NCBI GenBank assembly: GCA_917880885.1
Contig: OU862907.1
Span: forward strand, 68,381,072-68,445,071
Direction: 5' to 3'
DNA length: 64,000 nucleotides
Source: Limnephilus marmoratus
Taxonomy: Eukaryota; Arthropoda; Insecta; Trichoptera; Limnephilidae
The position numbers and the translations under genes were made by a program. The notes beneath the pieces are model-generated. The model was given only the letters and a program-made list of their open reading frames with translations, was not told the DNA's origin and did no database searches. Of this stretch, positions 1 to 11,511 are shown piece by piece. Position 1 is the first letter of the stretch. Every line of letters begins with the position of its first letter.

Positions 1-147
1 AACTGACATAGAAATGGTCATGGTAACAGACTAAATAATTTAGAAGCACTCGATATAAAGAAAGGTTTTAAAACAAAAACCCAAATCCTTAATAATCAGC
101 TAAATAAGTCCAATAGTCCGATATTAGGAATTTTTACATACATACAT
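1..147 (+). pseudogene. Penelope-like element tail, truncated
   Basis: Conceptual translation gives HRNGHGNRLNNLEAL followed by a KTQILNNQLN-like stretch and NSPILGIF. This is the extreme C-terminus of the RT/GIY-YIG protein of the PLE at 18187-19422. A stop codon lies three codons before the match and the left part is outside the window. The copy ends in an ACAT microsatellite. No catalytic residues remain. Confidence 0.85.
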
Positions 148-233
148 ACATAAATTAATTTTTTAAACTGCATACGCAATATTACGTAATTCCAATATGC
201 TATACATAATTGCAAATCCAACCTCTGCCACTG

Positions 234-340
234 CTGTAGATATTCGTCCACACTTTGGTTCTCATAGATATTAGCCAGCAGTTTGAGCTGTAGATATTCG
301 TACGCACTTTGGTTCTTATAGATATTAGTCCGATTAGTTC
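234..340. repeat. 54-bp tandem duplication
   Basis: Two head-to-tail copies with a 54-bp period, starting at 234 and 288. Both contain TGTAGATATTCGT and CACTTTGGTTCT. They diverge by a few bases. No coding potential is seen. Confidence 0.75.
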
Positions 341-442
341 AGTTTTTGGAATTCCTATAGATATTAGTAGACGCCTCCTATCAAATATCTAGTTCGGATG
401 TGAGCTACTTTATTTACGTTTGCTTTAAAACTTTAAATTATA

Positions 443-835
443 AAATACCAGCTTTTGCCCCCGGCTTCGCTTGCTTAGTATTAGGGGGATACCCACAGCG
501 CCTCTTCCACCTTCCCTATCTCCACTCCAATCCCCCCCTCCTCTCCCCCGCCCCCTCTCACCCCTCTCCCCCTCTCACCCCTCTCCCCCCCACCCCCTCC
601 CCCCACTAATCCCCCTCACCCCTCACTCTCCCCCTCCACCCTCCACCCTCCCCCCTCACCAGCCCACTTTACCCGTTACATTCAGTTTTCAAACAGTTCG
701 CGTGCCACCTCACCAGTGTATATAGAAATCATCGCTTGCAGGCACACATCAAATCCCCAAATTGCAATCGGATGAATGGTTTAGCAACGCATAGCATACA
801 TACATACATAGACAGAAGCAAACATATTTTGATTT
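443..835 (+). repeat. C-rich interspersed repeat (family A2)
   Basis: It opens with a CAGCTTTTGCCCCCGGCTTCG-type start, continues through a C-rich stretch (about 525-660), then CATTCAGTTTTCAAACAG and a CTCACCAGT tail. The same order recurs at 51622-52070, and the C-rich to CACCAGTATA part recurs at 2690-2856. Open frames over the C-rich part are composition artefacts. Element class unknown. Confidence 0.6.
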
Positions 836-1029
836 TTATGTAGTATGTAGATTATAGTCATCATCATATTTTTTAACTAATCATGGTAAAATTATTTTTT
901 TAAATGCTTTTCATTTTCTCATAATTAGCCTTTACAATGATGAAACTTTAAAATCTTTCATGGCCTATATCTTATAATTTAAAAGACATAAAGAAGCTCA
1001 GATTTCTTCTAGATATTTGTTATACCTTT

Positions 1030-1290
1030 TCATTAAAAACATATTTTTTCAGTTTGGTTGGGTATTTTGATCTCAAATCCAAAATAAAGATTTGTATGAA
1101 ACGGGCAGAAACGGGCCGCGCAAACGTTCCACTTAACTACTTGAACACAAAGGGAGAAACCGAGAACTGGTTGGCAACTCAGTTCACGTCACAAAACTCA
1201 ATTTATCAACCTCCTAAACAAAATCGATATTGTTTGATCTGACGTATCGCAAATTACTTGAAAATATGACAGATCGTGAACCATTACTGT
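1030..1290 (+). repeat. Dispersed repeat (family F)
   Basis: The segment with CAGTTTGGTTGGGTATTTTG and AATAAAGATTTGTATGAAAC occurs again at 58085-58200 with few changes, and GCAAACGTTCC follows in both. The class is unknown. No coding potential is conserved between the copies. Confidence 0.7.
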
Positions 1291-1529
1291 GGCAACATGG
1301 CAACTGAAACGCGACGGTCGCGGCGACCAGTCACTGCTAGTCACCGCGTCGACTTGAAATTTTTAATGAAATTCACAAGTTCCTTTCCTGTGGATAGCGA
1401 TTGAGTCGACAACTAGTTTTTGTTTCAGTTTCTCCACGACCGGATGGCCTGTGGTTGTCAACTGAAAATTTTCTTTATTCTTTAAAAATATTTAATTTAA
1501 AAAAATGTTTTAAAATTGAATATTCAATT

Positions 1530-2050
1530 CAAACCAGAAAGAAATCAATAACATTTGTGGAGGGGAATAATTAACACTAGATCCAGGGTTTGCCAATCCC
1601 GCAACATTTTAAAGTGTTTTTAGTTTGAAGAAGTGAGTTTATGAATCCGACAAAATCCCGCAGGATTTATGGGATTTTTATTATTTATTGGATAACCAAC
1701 ACCTTTGCCATAGGTCACCCCAGGTGGTTCAATACATTCGATCTTGGAGGTGGATGCGTTTGCTTCGCGATTGCGTGGCAGGCCGGATCGGGAGAGACTT
1801 GTAGGAGAATTTTTTTTTACCTTTCCAGCAGGACTCTCTCGAACCGCGGTGAAATTATTGATTCATTTTCCGTCAATCCTGGACACACTGAACCCCAGAT
1901 TCCTTCCCACTCATCATACCTTTTTCTTTCATAGAACTTCGGCTCCTTTCTGTCCTAAATAGACCCCTTACACAGCTTCCCCAAAGATGACATGGCCCTG
2001 AGAGGAATTATTTTCTTCAGGGCCTCCTGTGTGGAGCTAATGCAAAAAAA
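1530..2050 (+). repeat. Dispersed repeat (family D), fullest left copy
   Basis: The signature GGATAACCAACACC...GCCATAGGTCACCCC is shared with 15605-15700, 43172-43590 and, on the minus strand, 52625-53075. A second conserved block encodes an LDTL-containing phrase in three copies, which might be a relic of coding sequence. The left 100 bp (CCCGCA and CGGGAT words) also recurs at 6035-6190. I do not recognise the element class. Confidence 0.65.
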
Positions 2051-2067
2051 GAAAGATGTACTGTTGC

Positions 2068-2140
2068 ATAGGGTCGGTGGTTCAGTGGTAAAATGCTCGA
2101 CCGCCACGTGGGCGGCCCGGGTTCTATTATTCAATGACAA
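2068..2140 (+). repeat. tRNA-derived SINE head
   Basis: GGTTCAGTGGTAAAATGCTC resembles a Pol III A box and CCCGGGTTCTA a decayed B box. A similar head is at 16403-16465. It does not fold into a complete cloverleaf with a 3' acceptor strand, so I call it SINE-derived and not a tRNA gene. Confidence 0.55.
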
Positions 2141-2689
2141 TGATTATAATAACTAAAGTATAGGAGTATAATATAAAGCCTAGGAGCCTAAAGTTTCGTA
2201 TAGCTTGATTTAAATTTTCTTTGATTTGGATTTGGATAACATTCCCAGGCTGTTATTTGTGTTCAATGTTAAGTATATAGAAATAAGCAATCAGCTAATA
2301 CTAGTAAAAGTCGCCTGTTTTCAAGGAGTGGTCGTGTTATCACATATTATATTAATAAAGGCGCGGTTGGCAAATTCATAGATTGGAAATGTTTAATCTA
2401 GATCTAGATTCTAGATTGTCAAAATAATATTTTAAAATGCAGGTTAGGTATCTAGTTTTAAAGTATACAGGGTGTCCCGAAAGCTTTGAATCAAACACGA
2501 TTACCAATTCTTAGTTATTTCGACGTTTTATCAATTTTAGTTGTAGAGTATGCAATTTGGGAGGGGGTTTGTGTACCGCCGCACAGTGGTTGCAAATACT
2601 CATTATCGTTTCATAAATCTGTAAATTCTTTGTTTCTTATCATAAAAACATAAAATTTCGTGTGCTGATTAAAAACTTCCCCGCATTCT

Positions 2690-2856
2690 CTCTCCCCTCT
2701 CTCCTCTCCCGTTCCACCGTCCCTCCAACTCCCCTCCCCTCACGTTTCACACGTTCAGTCCCGGTACATTCAGTTATCAAACAACTTGAGTACCATCTAT
2801 TGCAATTTTTTTAATACAAATTTCACAATGCCAGAGCTCACCAGTATATACAGGGT
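2690..2856 (+). repeat. C-rich repeat, partial family A2 copy
   Basis: It shares CATTCAGTTWTCAAACA and ATGCCAGAGCTCACCAGTA with 51840-51940 and in part with 680-720. Upstream (2465 on) is a short CAGGGTGTCC word that also starts the next element. Nothing coding is seen. Confidence 0.5.
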
Positions 2857-2866
2857 GTCCGGGGTT

Positions 2867-3217
2867 AAAGTGCATTTACTTCGGGAGGTGATTCTACATG
2901 ATAGTAAATGTAAAATAGATAAATAATTTTTTTTCGAAATTCCAACTTTTAGTGGTAGTTTTGAGGTAAAAAGATAAAATTAGTTCATCGCGGCGTGTGC
3001 GGCCAGATTTATTATTTTCCGCTGTTACGATACGGGCCAATCACGATCGAGTCGGGCGCCGGGCAGGCTCTCAGCAAGTAAGATCGTACCTGACACTAAG
3101 GATTTTTAGTAGGTATGTCTTTTTGTATGGAAAAAAAAGTTGGAATTTTGAAAAAAGTTGTTAATCTTTTTTACTCCTACCATCATGTAGAATCACCTCC
3201 CGAAGTTAATGCACTTT
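2867..3217. mobile_element. Inverted-repeat (foldback/MITE-like) element
   Basis: The arm at 2867-2902 (AAAGTGCATTTACTTCGGGA onward) is the inverted complement of 3182-3217 with very few mismatches. A weaker second pairing joins about 2930-2955 to 3130-3160. The GC-richer centre has no ORF. CAGGGTGTCC lies just outside the left arm. No clear target-site duplication could be read, so the superfamily is unassigned. Confidence 0.7.
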
Positions 3218-3299
3218 ACTACACTAGGTACTAGTGCCTCCTAAATTTTTGATTATGCTGCCAGCGTAACTGTAGTACAAAGTGTATTTTAAATTATAA

Positions 3300-3630
3300 T
3301 GAACTAGCAGACCCGGCCACACGTTGCTGTGGCTAACGAAACCTTTATAACCAACGCCATGTGTTAAATCAAATGCACACCGCCCGTTTGTCAGCCCGTT
3401 GCCCGCTGCCCGCTGCCAGCTGACCGCTGCCAGCTGCCGTTTGGCCAGATATATTTTGTATTTTAACCAATTTACACAAAACCTTTACAAATTATTTACC
3501 TAAAAACTTTTCTGACGAATCACTCTATCTATTGATGAAAACCGCATGAAAATCCGTTGGGTAGTTTAAAAGATCTAAGCGCACAGACAGCGGGAGTGAC
3601 TTCATTTTATACATTTTATATCTACTATAA
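3300..3630 (+). repeat. Dispersed repeat (family A1)
   Basis: It begins ACTAGCAGACCCGGCC, includes ACACCGCCCG and CACTCTATCTATTG, and ends around AAAATCCGTTGGGTAGTTT plus an ACAGACAG tail. The same series of words in the same order is at 40730-41085. This style of repeat is common in insect genomes, and its class is not resolved here. Confidence 0.6.
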
Positions 3631-3901
3631 AAGATTCAATTTGCTACGCCTTCGCCTACGTCTAACTACGCCTGTCTCGACACAGGTATATCCTAGTGAG
3701 ACAGGCATCGAACAACCCGATGTAAACATAATTTATGTAGATACCAAAATTGTGCCGATAGTTCTGTTTATCCATCTTTCTTAAAAATTGTGCTGATAGT
3801 TTATCCGTTCCACTTAATATACTGTTTAACAAATCACTCTCTACAGGATCTTTTCCACAAATTTAATATGGAAACATAGTTATTTAACTCCTATATTTTA
3901 A

Positions 3902-5244
3902 AGTGGTGATCAATCCGTTGTTGAAAACTATCGGCCTATCTGTATTCTATCGTCTATACCAAAACTATTCGAAAAATTGATCCTTAATAAAATCAGCTTC
4001 ATTTTAAACTCGTGTATCACAACTTGTCAACACGGCTTTGTCTCTGGCAGATCAACTTTGACTAACTTAACATTATATGAAAATTTCATCTCAAATGCAC
4101 TTTCCAATAAACAACAAGTTGATTCTATATATACCGACTTTAGTAAGGCGTTTGATAAGGTTTGTCATAAAATACTTATAAACAAGCTTTCGAAACTTGG
4201 CATTAAAGGGAACCTATTAGTCTGGTTTAAAAATTACTTATTAAGGCGTCAGTTAACTGTCCGTTTATATGATTATTTATCTTACACATTTGAAGCTACC
4301 AGTGGCGTACCCCAAGGTTCGCATCTCGGTCCTATACTTTTTAATTTATTTATTAACGACGTAACTAACATATTCACCCATGTTCTTATTTTAATGTTTG
4401 CAGATGATATGAAGTTGTACAAAATTATTGATAATATTGATGACAGTGTGTCCCTACAATCTAATCTAAATTGCTTTTCCGATTGGTGTTTTAAAAATAA
4501 ATTAATTCTCAATGTAAAAAAATGCCAAATTATGAGATTCCACAGGAAAAAAAAAACCCATTGTTGTTCACTTACTTTCTCAATAATCACACTTTATTAT
4601 CTGTTGTTGAAATAAGAGACCTTGGTATTACTTTTGACACTAAATTAACTTTTATTAAACATATTAATAATATATCCGGTAAAGCTATGCAAATGTTGGG
4701 ATTTATCTTACGAATTTCGAAGGATTTTAAAAATCTTAAAACTTTCAAACTACTATATACTTCTCTTGTTAGAAGCCAACTAGAATTTAATTCCACCATT
4801 TGGAATCCATATTACAGTACACATGAATATTCCCTTGAGCGTGTCCAACATAAATTCTTACGTCACATTAATTTTAAATTGGGAATATCAATTGAAAATA
4901 TTAATTACTTCTCCCTATTACAACTACTGGGACTTGATACATTAAAAGAAAGAAGAATTTGTTCTGATTTATTTTATTTTTTTAAAATTGTTAATAACTT
5001 GTTGAACTCTCCTGAACTTCTTTCGTTAATATGTTTTCATGTACCGAGTAGATCAGTTCGTCACAAATTACCTTACCATTGTAATAATACAGGATCTAAT
5101 GCTGAATTATATGCCATAATAAATCGCCTGCATATACTTGGTAACAAATATGTTGTTGATGATATGATAAATATTGAAAGATTATCAACATACAAACATT
5201 ATTTAATTAAAGCTGTTTGTCAGCGCTTCTCAGTTAGATTATAA
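3902..5244 (+). pseudogene. 5'-truncated non-LTR retrotransposon reverse transcriptase
   Basis: This is the reverse transcriptase of a non-LTR (LINE) retrotransposon, which copies element RNA at the nicked target. The truncated frame opens with ENYRPI (fingers). HGFVSGRST, the motif-A-like DFSKAFD, GVPQGSHLGPILF and the catalytic FADD box follow, then a C-terminal tail (LVRSQLEF, a WNPY-type box, ERVQHKFLR) typical of Jockey/CR1-like LINEs. The frame shifts at an A10 run (4547-4556), so two ORFs are seen, 3977-4615 and 4522-5244. The endonuclease and 5' end are missing. After the stop, an AT-rich 3' UTR runs to an AATAAA-type repeat tail at about 5535-5562, a usual LINE 3' end. The clade assignment is by eye only. 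Confidence 0.85.
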
Positions 5245-5562
5245 TCTAATATACTTTGTATGTTTATATTCTTCATCAATGTTTATTTCTGGAATTTTTA
5301 AATTAATCACTACGTACTTTACGTAGTAATTTTTTAATTCATAATATCTTGTACACATTCATGTATATGAGGTTTTCTTTTTCTTCATGTTTGTTTTATA
5401 ATAGCTTACTATTTTTGCTTTATACTGTCACTTCAATATGTGCTTTTTATTTTTTTTTGTTATATTATTTTTTTTCTTCTTAACTATGTATATTGTTTCA
5501 AATTATTGTAATAGCCGTTAATCGGCGTTAATTCATAATAAATAAATAAATAAATAAAAATA

Positions 5563-7400
5563 ATCATAAAAATGTCATTTTGGACCACCCTTTATTTATG
5601 TCATTCAAAACGTTTCAACACAAATTAAATAATACATGATCACATATTGACTTTGCACTCCTCGCATGTTTCTAATGAAATAATAAAATAATTCCTGATA
5701 AGTTGCCCTACTAGATCCTTCCTCTGATAGTAATGTGTATTTAGTACTTGCTGAAATTGCTTTTCCCGTGCATTAATATTATTTTGCGTGACGTTATCTT
5801 CAAATCAGATTAAATATTTGAAAAACTTACCAAATAATATTATTTTAAATAAATCAAATGTATTTTTGTTCGTGGGAATTCGAACCCGCTATTTCTGTAT
5901 TCTAGTCGAAGATCTTAACCAATTGAACACCGAGCACATTATGAAATTTGTATTCTTTCTAAATGAATGTTTAATTTTTTTGATTTGCTTTATACTTTAC
6001 TTCTATTAGAGGCAAATATCCTTGTTTTGTATTCTAAAGTTCAAACCGGAACGAAATCAATAACTTTTTGATGGTGGGTGGTATGTTAGCTGTAGATGTA
6101 GACTAGGTTTTCCAAATCCCGCACTTTTTTCAAATCCCGCATGACAACGGGATAGAGTTTAGACATGCCACGAGATTTGTGAGAATTTGTTAAGGGATTT
6201 TTCCATTATTCGGGATAAATTAAATTTGACATTGAAAGTGTCAAATTGTAAGTCAATTAAATTAAGATGTGGATTATCTTGTGTCGCTCTCCATAGAGAG
6301 AAAAAAAATGGCCTTATTTTTAAAAGACCGGGTCTCAAAAGTTTCGCATGATTTGTATCTATTCGAAAACGTAAAAATAAATTAAATTTTTGATCACCAT
6401 TAGCCCGCTAAAATGGCCGAAAGTTTTGAAAAAAAAAATCGATGTCGTGATTTGGAAAAAAAATAAAACAATGTTTCTGTATTTTATATTTTGTTCCAAA
6501 CTTAATTTTTATTCCATAACTGCAATACAAAGAACCGGTCAGGTGCTCTAACCACTGAGCTATGGCGGCTTATCTAATACCCGCCAAATAATTCAATATT
6601 TATATATATACTAGTGTTTCATTCAACAATTACTGTTTATTATATATATATTTTTTTTTCCACCTGAATAATTGTTTGTAACTGTATAATAATTGTTAGG
6701 TACCCTTTGTGCTATGCATAAAAAAATCTTGTCTTAAACGTTAGTTTATCAAATAAAAAATAACTTTTTTCTTGATAAAATCAGTATTCTTGTTGACTAA
6801 CTTGTATTAATAAACTTGATTTTTTTTTCATTTTTGTCAGCTATACGCATTTTTTAAAAACAAAACTAACGTTAAAAGGTTAAATTCTTGAAACAAAAAT
6901 TTTAAAAATAATTTTTAAAAAATGTTTTAGGTTTGTTTTCTGATTTTCAATGCATTTTAGCGGGCTAATTGCCATTTTAAAAAAAATAATTTTAAATACA
7001 GTTCTCATTTTCTTTATAAGACGCAACTTTTGAGCCGGGGGGCATTTCTGAATTCAAAAGTTGAAATAATTGACACACCCTACTGTGGATAGCATTTCCT
7101 GCTTGCAAAGTGGCTGGCGCAGGGCCGCACTAGGAATTAACTTTGGCAATATATTCCAAACAGTATATTTTTCCCGCACGTTTCTCGGAAGATCAAATGC
7201 CTGACCTAATTTCAATGTAGGGTGAGTGCAAAGATCACACAAATCACACTCCAAGGTTAAACTGGTGGAAGATAATGTGATAAAATATTAGTAGTTCATC
7301 CCCTTGACATTATAGTGATTTTTTATATCATTGAAGAAGAAGATAACACTAATACCTAATCTAAACGAAAATATGAAAGAAAACAAGGGACAGAAAAATG
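5563..7400. other. Gene-free stretch with relic tRNA-like motifs
   Basis: No credible gene. Minus-strand tRNA-like B/A-box fragments are at 5860-5940 (GAATTCGAACCCGC) and 6525-6580 (complement contains TAGCTCAGTGGTTAGAGCA). A partial family-D-like segment is at 6035-6190. The rest is AT-rich sequence I do not recognise. Confidence 0.5.
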
Positions 7401-7407
7401 AAAGATA

Positions 7408-7497
7408 ACGGTTGCAACTGGGACTCGAACCCAGAACTTGTCATCTTACTGGGACTGGGACGAACGCCTTATCCAATTAGGCCACTGCCACCTCTAA
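7408..7497 (-). repeat. tRNA-like SINE unit, minus strand
   Basis: Read on the minus strand it has an A box (TGGCCTAATTGG) and a B box (GGGTTCGAGTCCCAG), like the plus-strand units at 19928-20105, 40441-40617 and 41746-42020. The T-loop stem pairs. The other arms do not form a full cloverleaf. Confidence 0.7.
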
Positions 7498-7949
7498 TTA
7501 AAATGTTATCTTTGTCATTGTCATATTTCAAATTTCAGAATTAATAATAATATTTGGATGATTTGTACCTATAGCGTCTTTTTGTGAAGAATCGCCTCAA
7601 GGGCGCTGTAAAAACCTATTATACTTTTCTAAAAACTAGAAAAACTACAAGCTAGACAAACAATTAAAAACAACTTATGGCTAAAAACTGCATCCACGGG
7701 TTCATTGATCACCGATATGAAAATATAATGTATAACGTTCTGATCAATTAACGCGATGCTTCCCAAAAATGAATGAATACAGATCTATACTTACCTGGGA
7801 GGTCGTTTGAAATTAACACTGTTTATTATCTTTTTTAAGAAATTTAGATAAAGTTCGTACGTAGAGAACATAATTGTGAAGACATGTTATTTAATCATGA
7901 AAAATATTTTAATATTAATACGTAATATATTGAATGAAATAAAACAATA

Positions 7950-8505
7950 ACTTTGTTTTTTTACCACGATTTATTTAATTTTTTAGTATACAACTAAACT
8001 AATCAAAAATACACATAGTGTGAGCTTATATAGACAAAGAAAGAGACAAAACATAATATAAAGGAAGAGTGAAAGAGACGGGTGATATTTAATGAATTAC
8101 CATATTATATATTCAGGGACAAATCGTCATTTGAACAGGTGATTAAGGGATAAAGTGATTAACGGTTTTTACTAGTTTATGGGGAATATCCCTAATATGG
8201 GGCTGTTGGACACATTTAGCTGATTTTTAAGGATTTGGATTTTTGTTTTAACGGCTTTCTTTATTTCAAGTGATTCTAAATTATTGAGTCTGTTACCATG
8301 ACCATTTCTGTGTGAAATCTTAGCACCGGTGCCTTGACTGAAGTTATGATCTTTATCAAAAAGATGATTGGCAAATTCCAAAAATCCATTATTATTTAAG
8401 CATCCAAGATGCTCATTGATTCTAATATTGACATTGCGCGTCGTTTTACCAATATAAAATGCGGAGCAATCACTACAATCTAATTTATAAAAAATGTAAT
8501 ATATT
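7950..8505 (-). pseudogene. Penelope-like element relic lacking its ribozyme
   Basis: The minus-strand frame at 8172-8381 encodes EFANHLFDKDHNF through NSPILGIFPIN, the C-terminus of the GIY-YIG endonuclease domain of the PLE at 18187-19422. The homology continues out of frame to about 8505. The 3' UTR below 8172 matches that of the PLE to its end (AAATCGTGGT words near 7965), except that the roughly 40-bp hammerhead-like block is missing and the flanks are joined directly. The RT domain is absent, so this is a dead copy. Confidence 0.85.
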
Positions 8506-8519
8506 CTTTAACGAGTGTA

Positions 8520-8869
8520 TTTTGGAAAGTAAAAGCAACATTTTATGGTGGGCGGTGCAGTGGTTCAAGGATTTCGTCTTCCTAAATGTGATTCGTCAAG
8601 AGACAGATTGATGTTTAAGGATTCGAGTAATTTTAATTCAGTAAGAAAAGTGTGATTAAGACATATCATAGGCAATACAAGGATGTTACTCTCAGTTAGG
8701 TATATTTAAATTGAGGGTATGAGAGCCCAAAAAGGTTATTTACATTATTATCTTCGAGAATTTTTTTCCAAATTATTGGCAAACTACCTTTTCACTGGAA
8801 ACAATCGATCAAAGAACCGTTTTGTTACCAAGATAGTGTACCGGATAAATATATCCGATTTTATTTATA
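8520..8869. other. Unannotated stretch
   Basis: I see no gene or recognisable repeat here, only AT-rich sequence between the PLE relic and the next element. Confidence 0.4.
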
Positions 8870-8877
8870 TGGAAAAC

Positions 8878-9550
8878 TAAGGGTCAACCGAGAACTCGGC
8901 CTCGGTCTCGGCATTCTCGGCTACAAATTCTACCGAGAACTCTGTCTCGGTTCTCGGCAAAAAATCGCCGAGATTCTCGGCCATAACCAAGACCGTTGTA
9001 AGTAGGTGCGGTATAGGTCCTTTAGGATAATGGGTTCAAATCTACCGCGCGCGTCCACATTCGCAAAAAGGAAGTTTGTTTGAATTTCGTTTATGTGTGT
9101 TGTGATTAATTATAATTACTAGGCAGAATAACCACATAAACTAGTTGAGTGAATATCAAGATCATTACGTATTATTTTATACGTATGTTGGAAAGCTGGT
9201 AAGTGAACGAAGATTTTTTAGATTCAGTGGCCACATTCATCAAAACACATCGATTCGCTGATTTGTATGTTCGTTGCTGTTTTTCTTAGAACTTAGTTCA
9301 TAATAAACTGCCAAAAACAGCAATGAACATACAAATCAACTAATCGATGTGTTTTGATGAATGTGCCAATTGATTCACTTATAGGGTTTGTTAGGGTGTG
9401 TTATTTCGATTTAATGTGTTTACTAAGCAGGAATATGATGTTTTATTGTTGCTAAAATATGCAAAAATAGCGCATTTTTTTACTCAATTTATCTATTCTC
9501 GGTCTCGGTCTCGGCTAAGAACGAAAAACCTGTCTCGGTCGACCCTTATC
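8878..9550. mobile_element. Non-autonomous DNA element with TCTCGG-rich ends
   Basis: The ends are inverted: TAAGGGTC at 8878 and GACCCTTA ending at 9548. Inside both ends lie CTCGG-rich subterminal repeats. Flanking octamers TGGAAAAC (8870-8877) and AGGAAAAC (9551-9558) match at 7 of 8 positions. An 8-bp duplication would fit the hAT superfamily. No transposase is present. The centre holds a nested foldback at 9232-9365. Confidence 0.6.
9232..9365. repeat. Foldback hairpin nested in the TCTCGG element
   Basis: The arms are 9232-9284 and 9313-9365 (53 bp each), complementary apart from a few changes around TTCGCTG/CAACTAA, with a 28-nt loop. The outer words also pair loosely beyond the arms. 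Long arms and no ORF suggest a MITE or an inverted duplication. Confidence 0.75.
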
Positions 9551-9559
9551 AGGAAAACC

Positions 9560-10568
9560 CATTGATCTTTTTGTAAAAGTCTAAATGAATATTCAATTTT
9601 TATTATAAAATGGTAGATATTTATTTATTTAACACCCAAAGGGCTTTTACATGTTTGGTGGTACAATTAATTCATGACTGATGATTTTAAAACAAACAAA
9701 GAAATAATATAAATAAAAATAGATATATAAAAATGCACACAAGTCATAAAACTACAAAAAAATACAAAAATACTGCAATTTGATAGGTTTACAAAATAAC
9801 AGATATGATTAGAAATAGTTTTAGAATAATTTTACATGATCCACAAAATTCGCCAAGGTGATGTAAAATATGTCAATATCACCTAAGTACTGATTTCCCG
9901 TAATGTGAAATCGTTGTATCGGAGAGTGGGCAATGTAGATCCGCTTATGAATGGTAAAGTAGTGTATTCTATTTTGTAGTGTTTTTTTTAATAACTCCTT
10001 TACATTAACAAGAGGCCCTGAGGAAAATATTTTCCCTAATGTATTCGTAAGTTTATGAGTTCGCAACAGTCAAACTTAGGGTTAAGTATTTTGAATAAAA
10101 GTGTTAGCGTTTATTTAACTTCTGTCTTCTTGTGTGTTCATTTTTAAAATATTCAATAATAAAAGTTACCAATAATATGGAAACATAAACTAAGAAGTGG
10201 ACACAAATTGATATAAAATAAACTAAATGTGATCTTTATATACAGTTTTTTGCTTGTGTATTCGGTATAATATCACACGGAAAGTTCCAAGACCTGTGGC
10301 AGTTAGCCTGGAGTGAATGAGATTGAGATTGGATTGAAAAAATTTCTTCGAATTTCGTCAACCCTGTATTACTAAATGTTGCTATGAATAAATGGCTGAT
10401 GAAAAAAATATATATTTTATTTACACATTTGATCCTCAGGTGGCGCAGAGGACTTGAAATTATGAAAAAATTATCAATTCTTGAAAATTAAAAAAAATTT
10501 AAACGAATATTTTTATCAACCTTTATTTTATTATTCGCATTAAAGTATAAAAAAATAAACGGGATATA
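9560..10568. other. Gene-free stretch
   Basis: AT-rich. The small open frames have no recognisable motif. I see no gene, RNA gene or clear repeat. Confidence 0.45.
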
Positions 10569-10572
10569 TACA

Positions 10573-10943
10573 TATAATGATTTTTTATATTCTTGAATAA
10601 AACAAAGGCGTAATTGCGTTTCTCTATAAAAACAAAAGTTTTATTAATAATACGTATTTACAACTCTTAAAAATTATATTATCGGTTAATAAAAGATTCA
10701 CTTACCTATAAAAACAAAAGAAACAACATTTAAAGCCCTTATTTCAGGTTTCTTTAATAAATAATAAATAAAATAAGATAATATTTTCAGGAATTGTTAA
10801 TCCAATAATTCTGACAGTTATATTTTCCTAACTTGATTCATTTGTTTTATATCTAGTGGGCCACCAACTAGCTCAGTACTTACTCAGTACTTACTCAGTG
10901 AATACAATCTTAAGGAAAGCACTCATAAGTGGTTTTCTTTACA
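10573..10943 (-). repeat. Gypsy 3' LTR
   Basis: It is a direct repeat of 15158-15528 with two mismatches seen: T/C in the TTAAYAAAAG word and T/G in TTTCTKTAATAAAT. The CAGTACTTACTCAGTACTTACT tandem word near one end is kept in both. If the true terminus is the TG at 10578, the LTR is 366 bp. Confidence 0.93.
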
Positions 10944-10957
10944 TCTCCCCCCCTAGG
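10944..10957 (-). promoter_or_regulatory. Polypurine tract of the Gypsy element
   Basis: The minus-strand sequence next to the 3' LTR reads CCTAGGGGGGGAGA. This is a purine run exactly at the internal/LTR boundary, where plus-strand priming is expected in LTR retrotransposons. Confidence 0.8.
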
Positions 10958-10992
10958 GAGAATCAATTGCAAAAGAGAATGCATGCAATTGT

Positions 10993-11511
10993 TCATTTAC
11001 TAGCAAACACTGGACACAGTTTTGTAATGTGGTAGAGGTTTGATTCTGCTTTCCTGTGTCCGGTATCAACTTCATAGATTGAATTTGAGACCTTCTTTAG
11101 AATTTTGTATGGTCCAATCCGCAATTCCTCCAATTTCTTCCTATTTAGTCGATTTCCGTTTTCCACGTAGACTCTGTCTCCCACTTCCAATTTATATTCT
11201 TCCCTGTGTATGTCGAATATTTTTTTATTATAGTTGTGTGATTTTATTGTGTTCTTAAGAGCTAGTTCCCTATCTCTTTTCAGGTCTTCACTTGTATGTC
11301 TTGATTTCAATTCAAGTGGTAGAATATTCACATTTTCGCCTTCCATGAGGTATTTTGGAGCAAACTTGGTGACTGTGTGTTCTGTTTCGTTATATTTTTC
11401 TACACATTTCTGTGCAATCGTAGTCCATGATGTTTTCTTATCACTTTCATTTATTTTATATCTTATCTTATTGACTAAAGTTTGATTTAGCCTTTCATTG
11501 CACCATTTCTT
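10993..11511 (-). pseudogene. Gypsy integrase C-terminal part
   Basis: This is the same frame as the ORF ending at 11512, downstream of its TGA. It reads NERLNQTLVNKI (supplying the third catalytic acidic residue of the integrase DDE core) and then the ORF 10993-11346, with VGDRVYVEN and IGPYKILKKVSNSIYEV. That segment is the integrase C-terminal DNA-binding module. A near-duplicated GGTGCA...TGAAA word around the stop suggests that a short duplication caused it. Cut off from the catalytic core, this part should not be translated normally. Confidence 0.85.

Noticed and set aside
400..725. Proline/serine-rich ORFs at 400-725
   Set aside because: Two frames overlap over the same C-rich repeat, which recurs in family A2 copies without keeping a frame.
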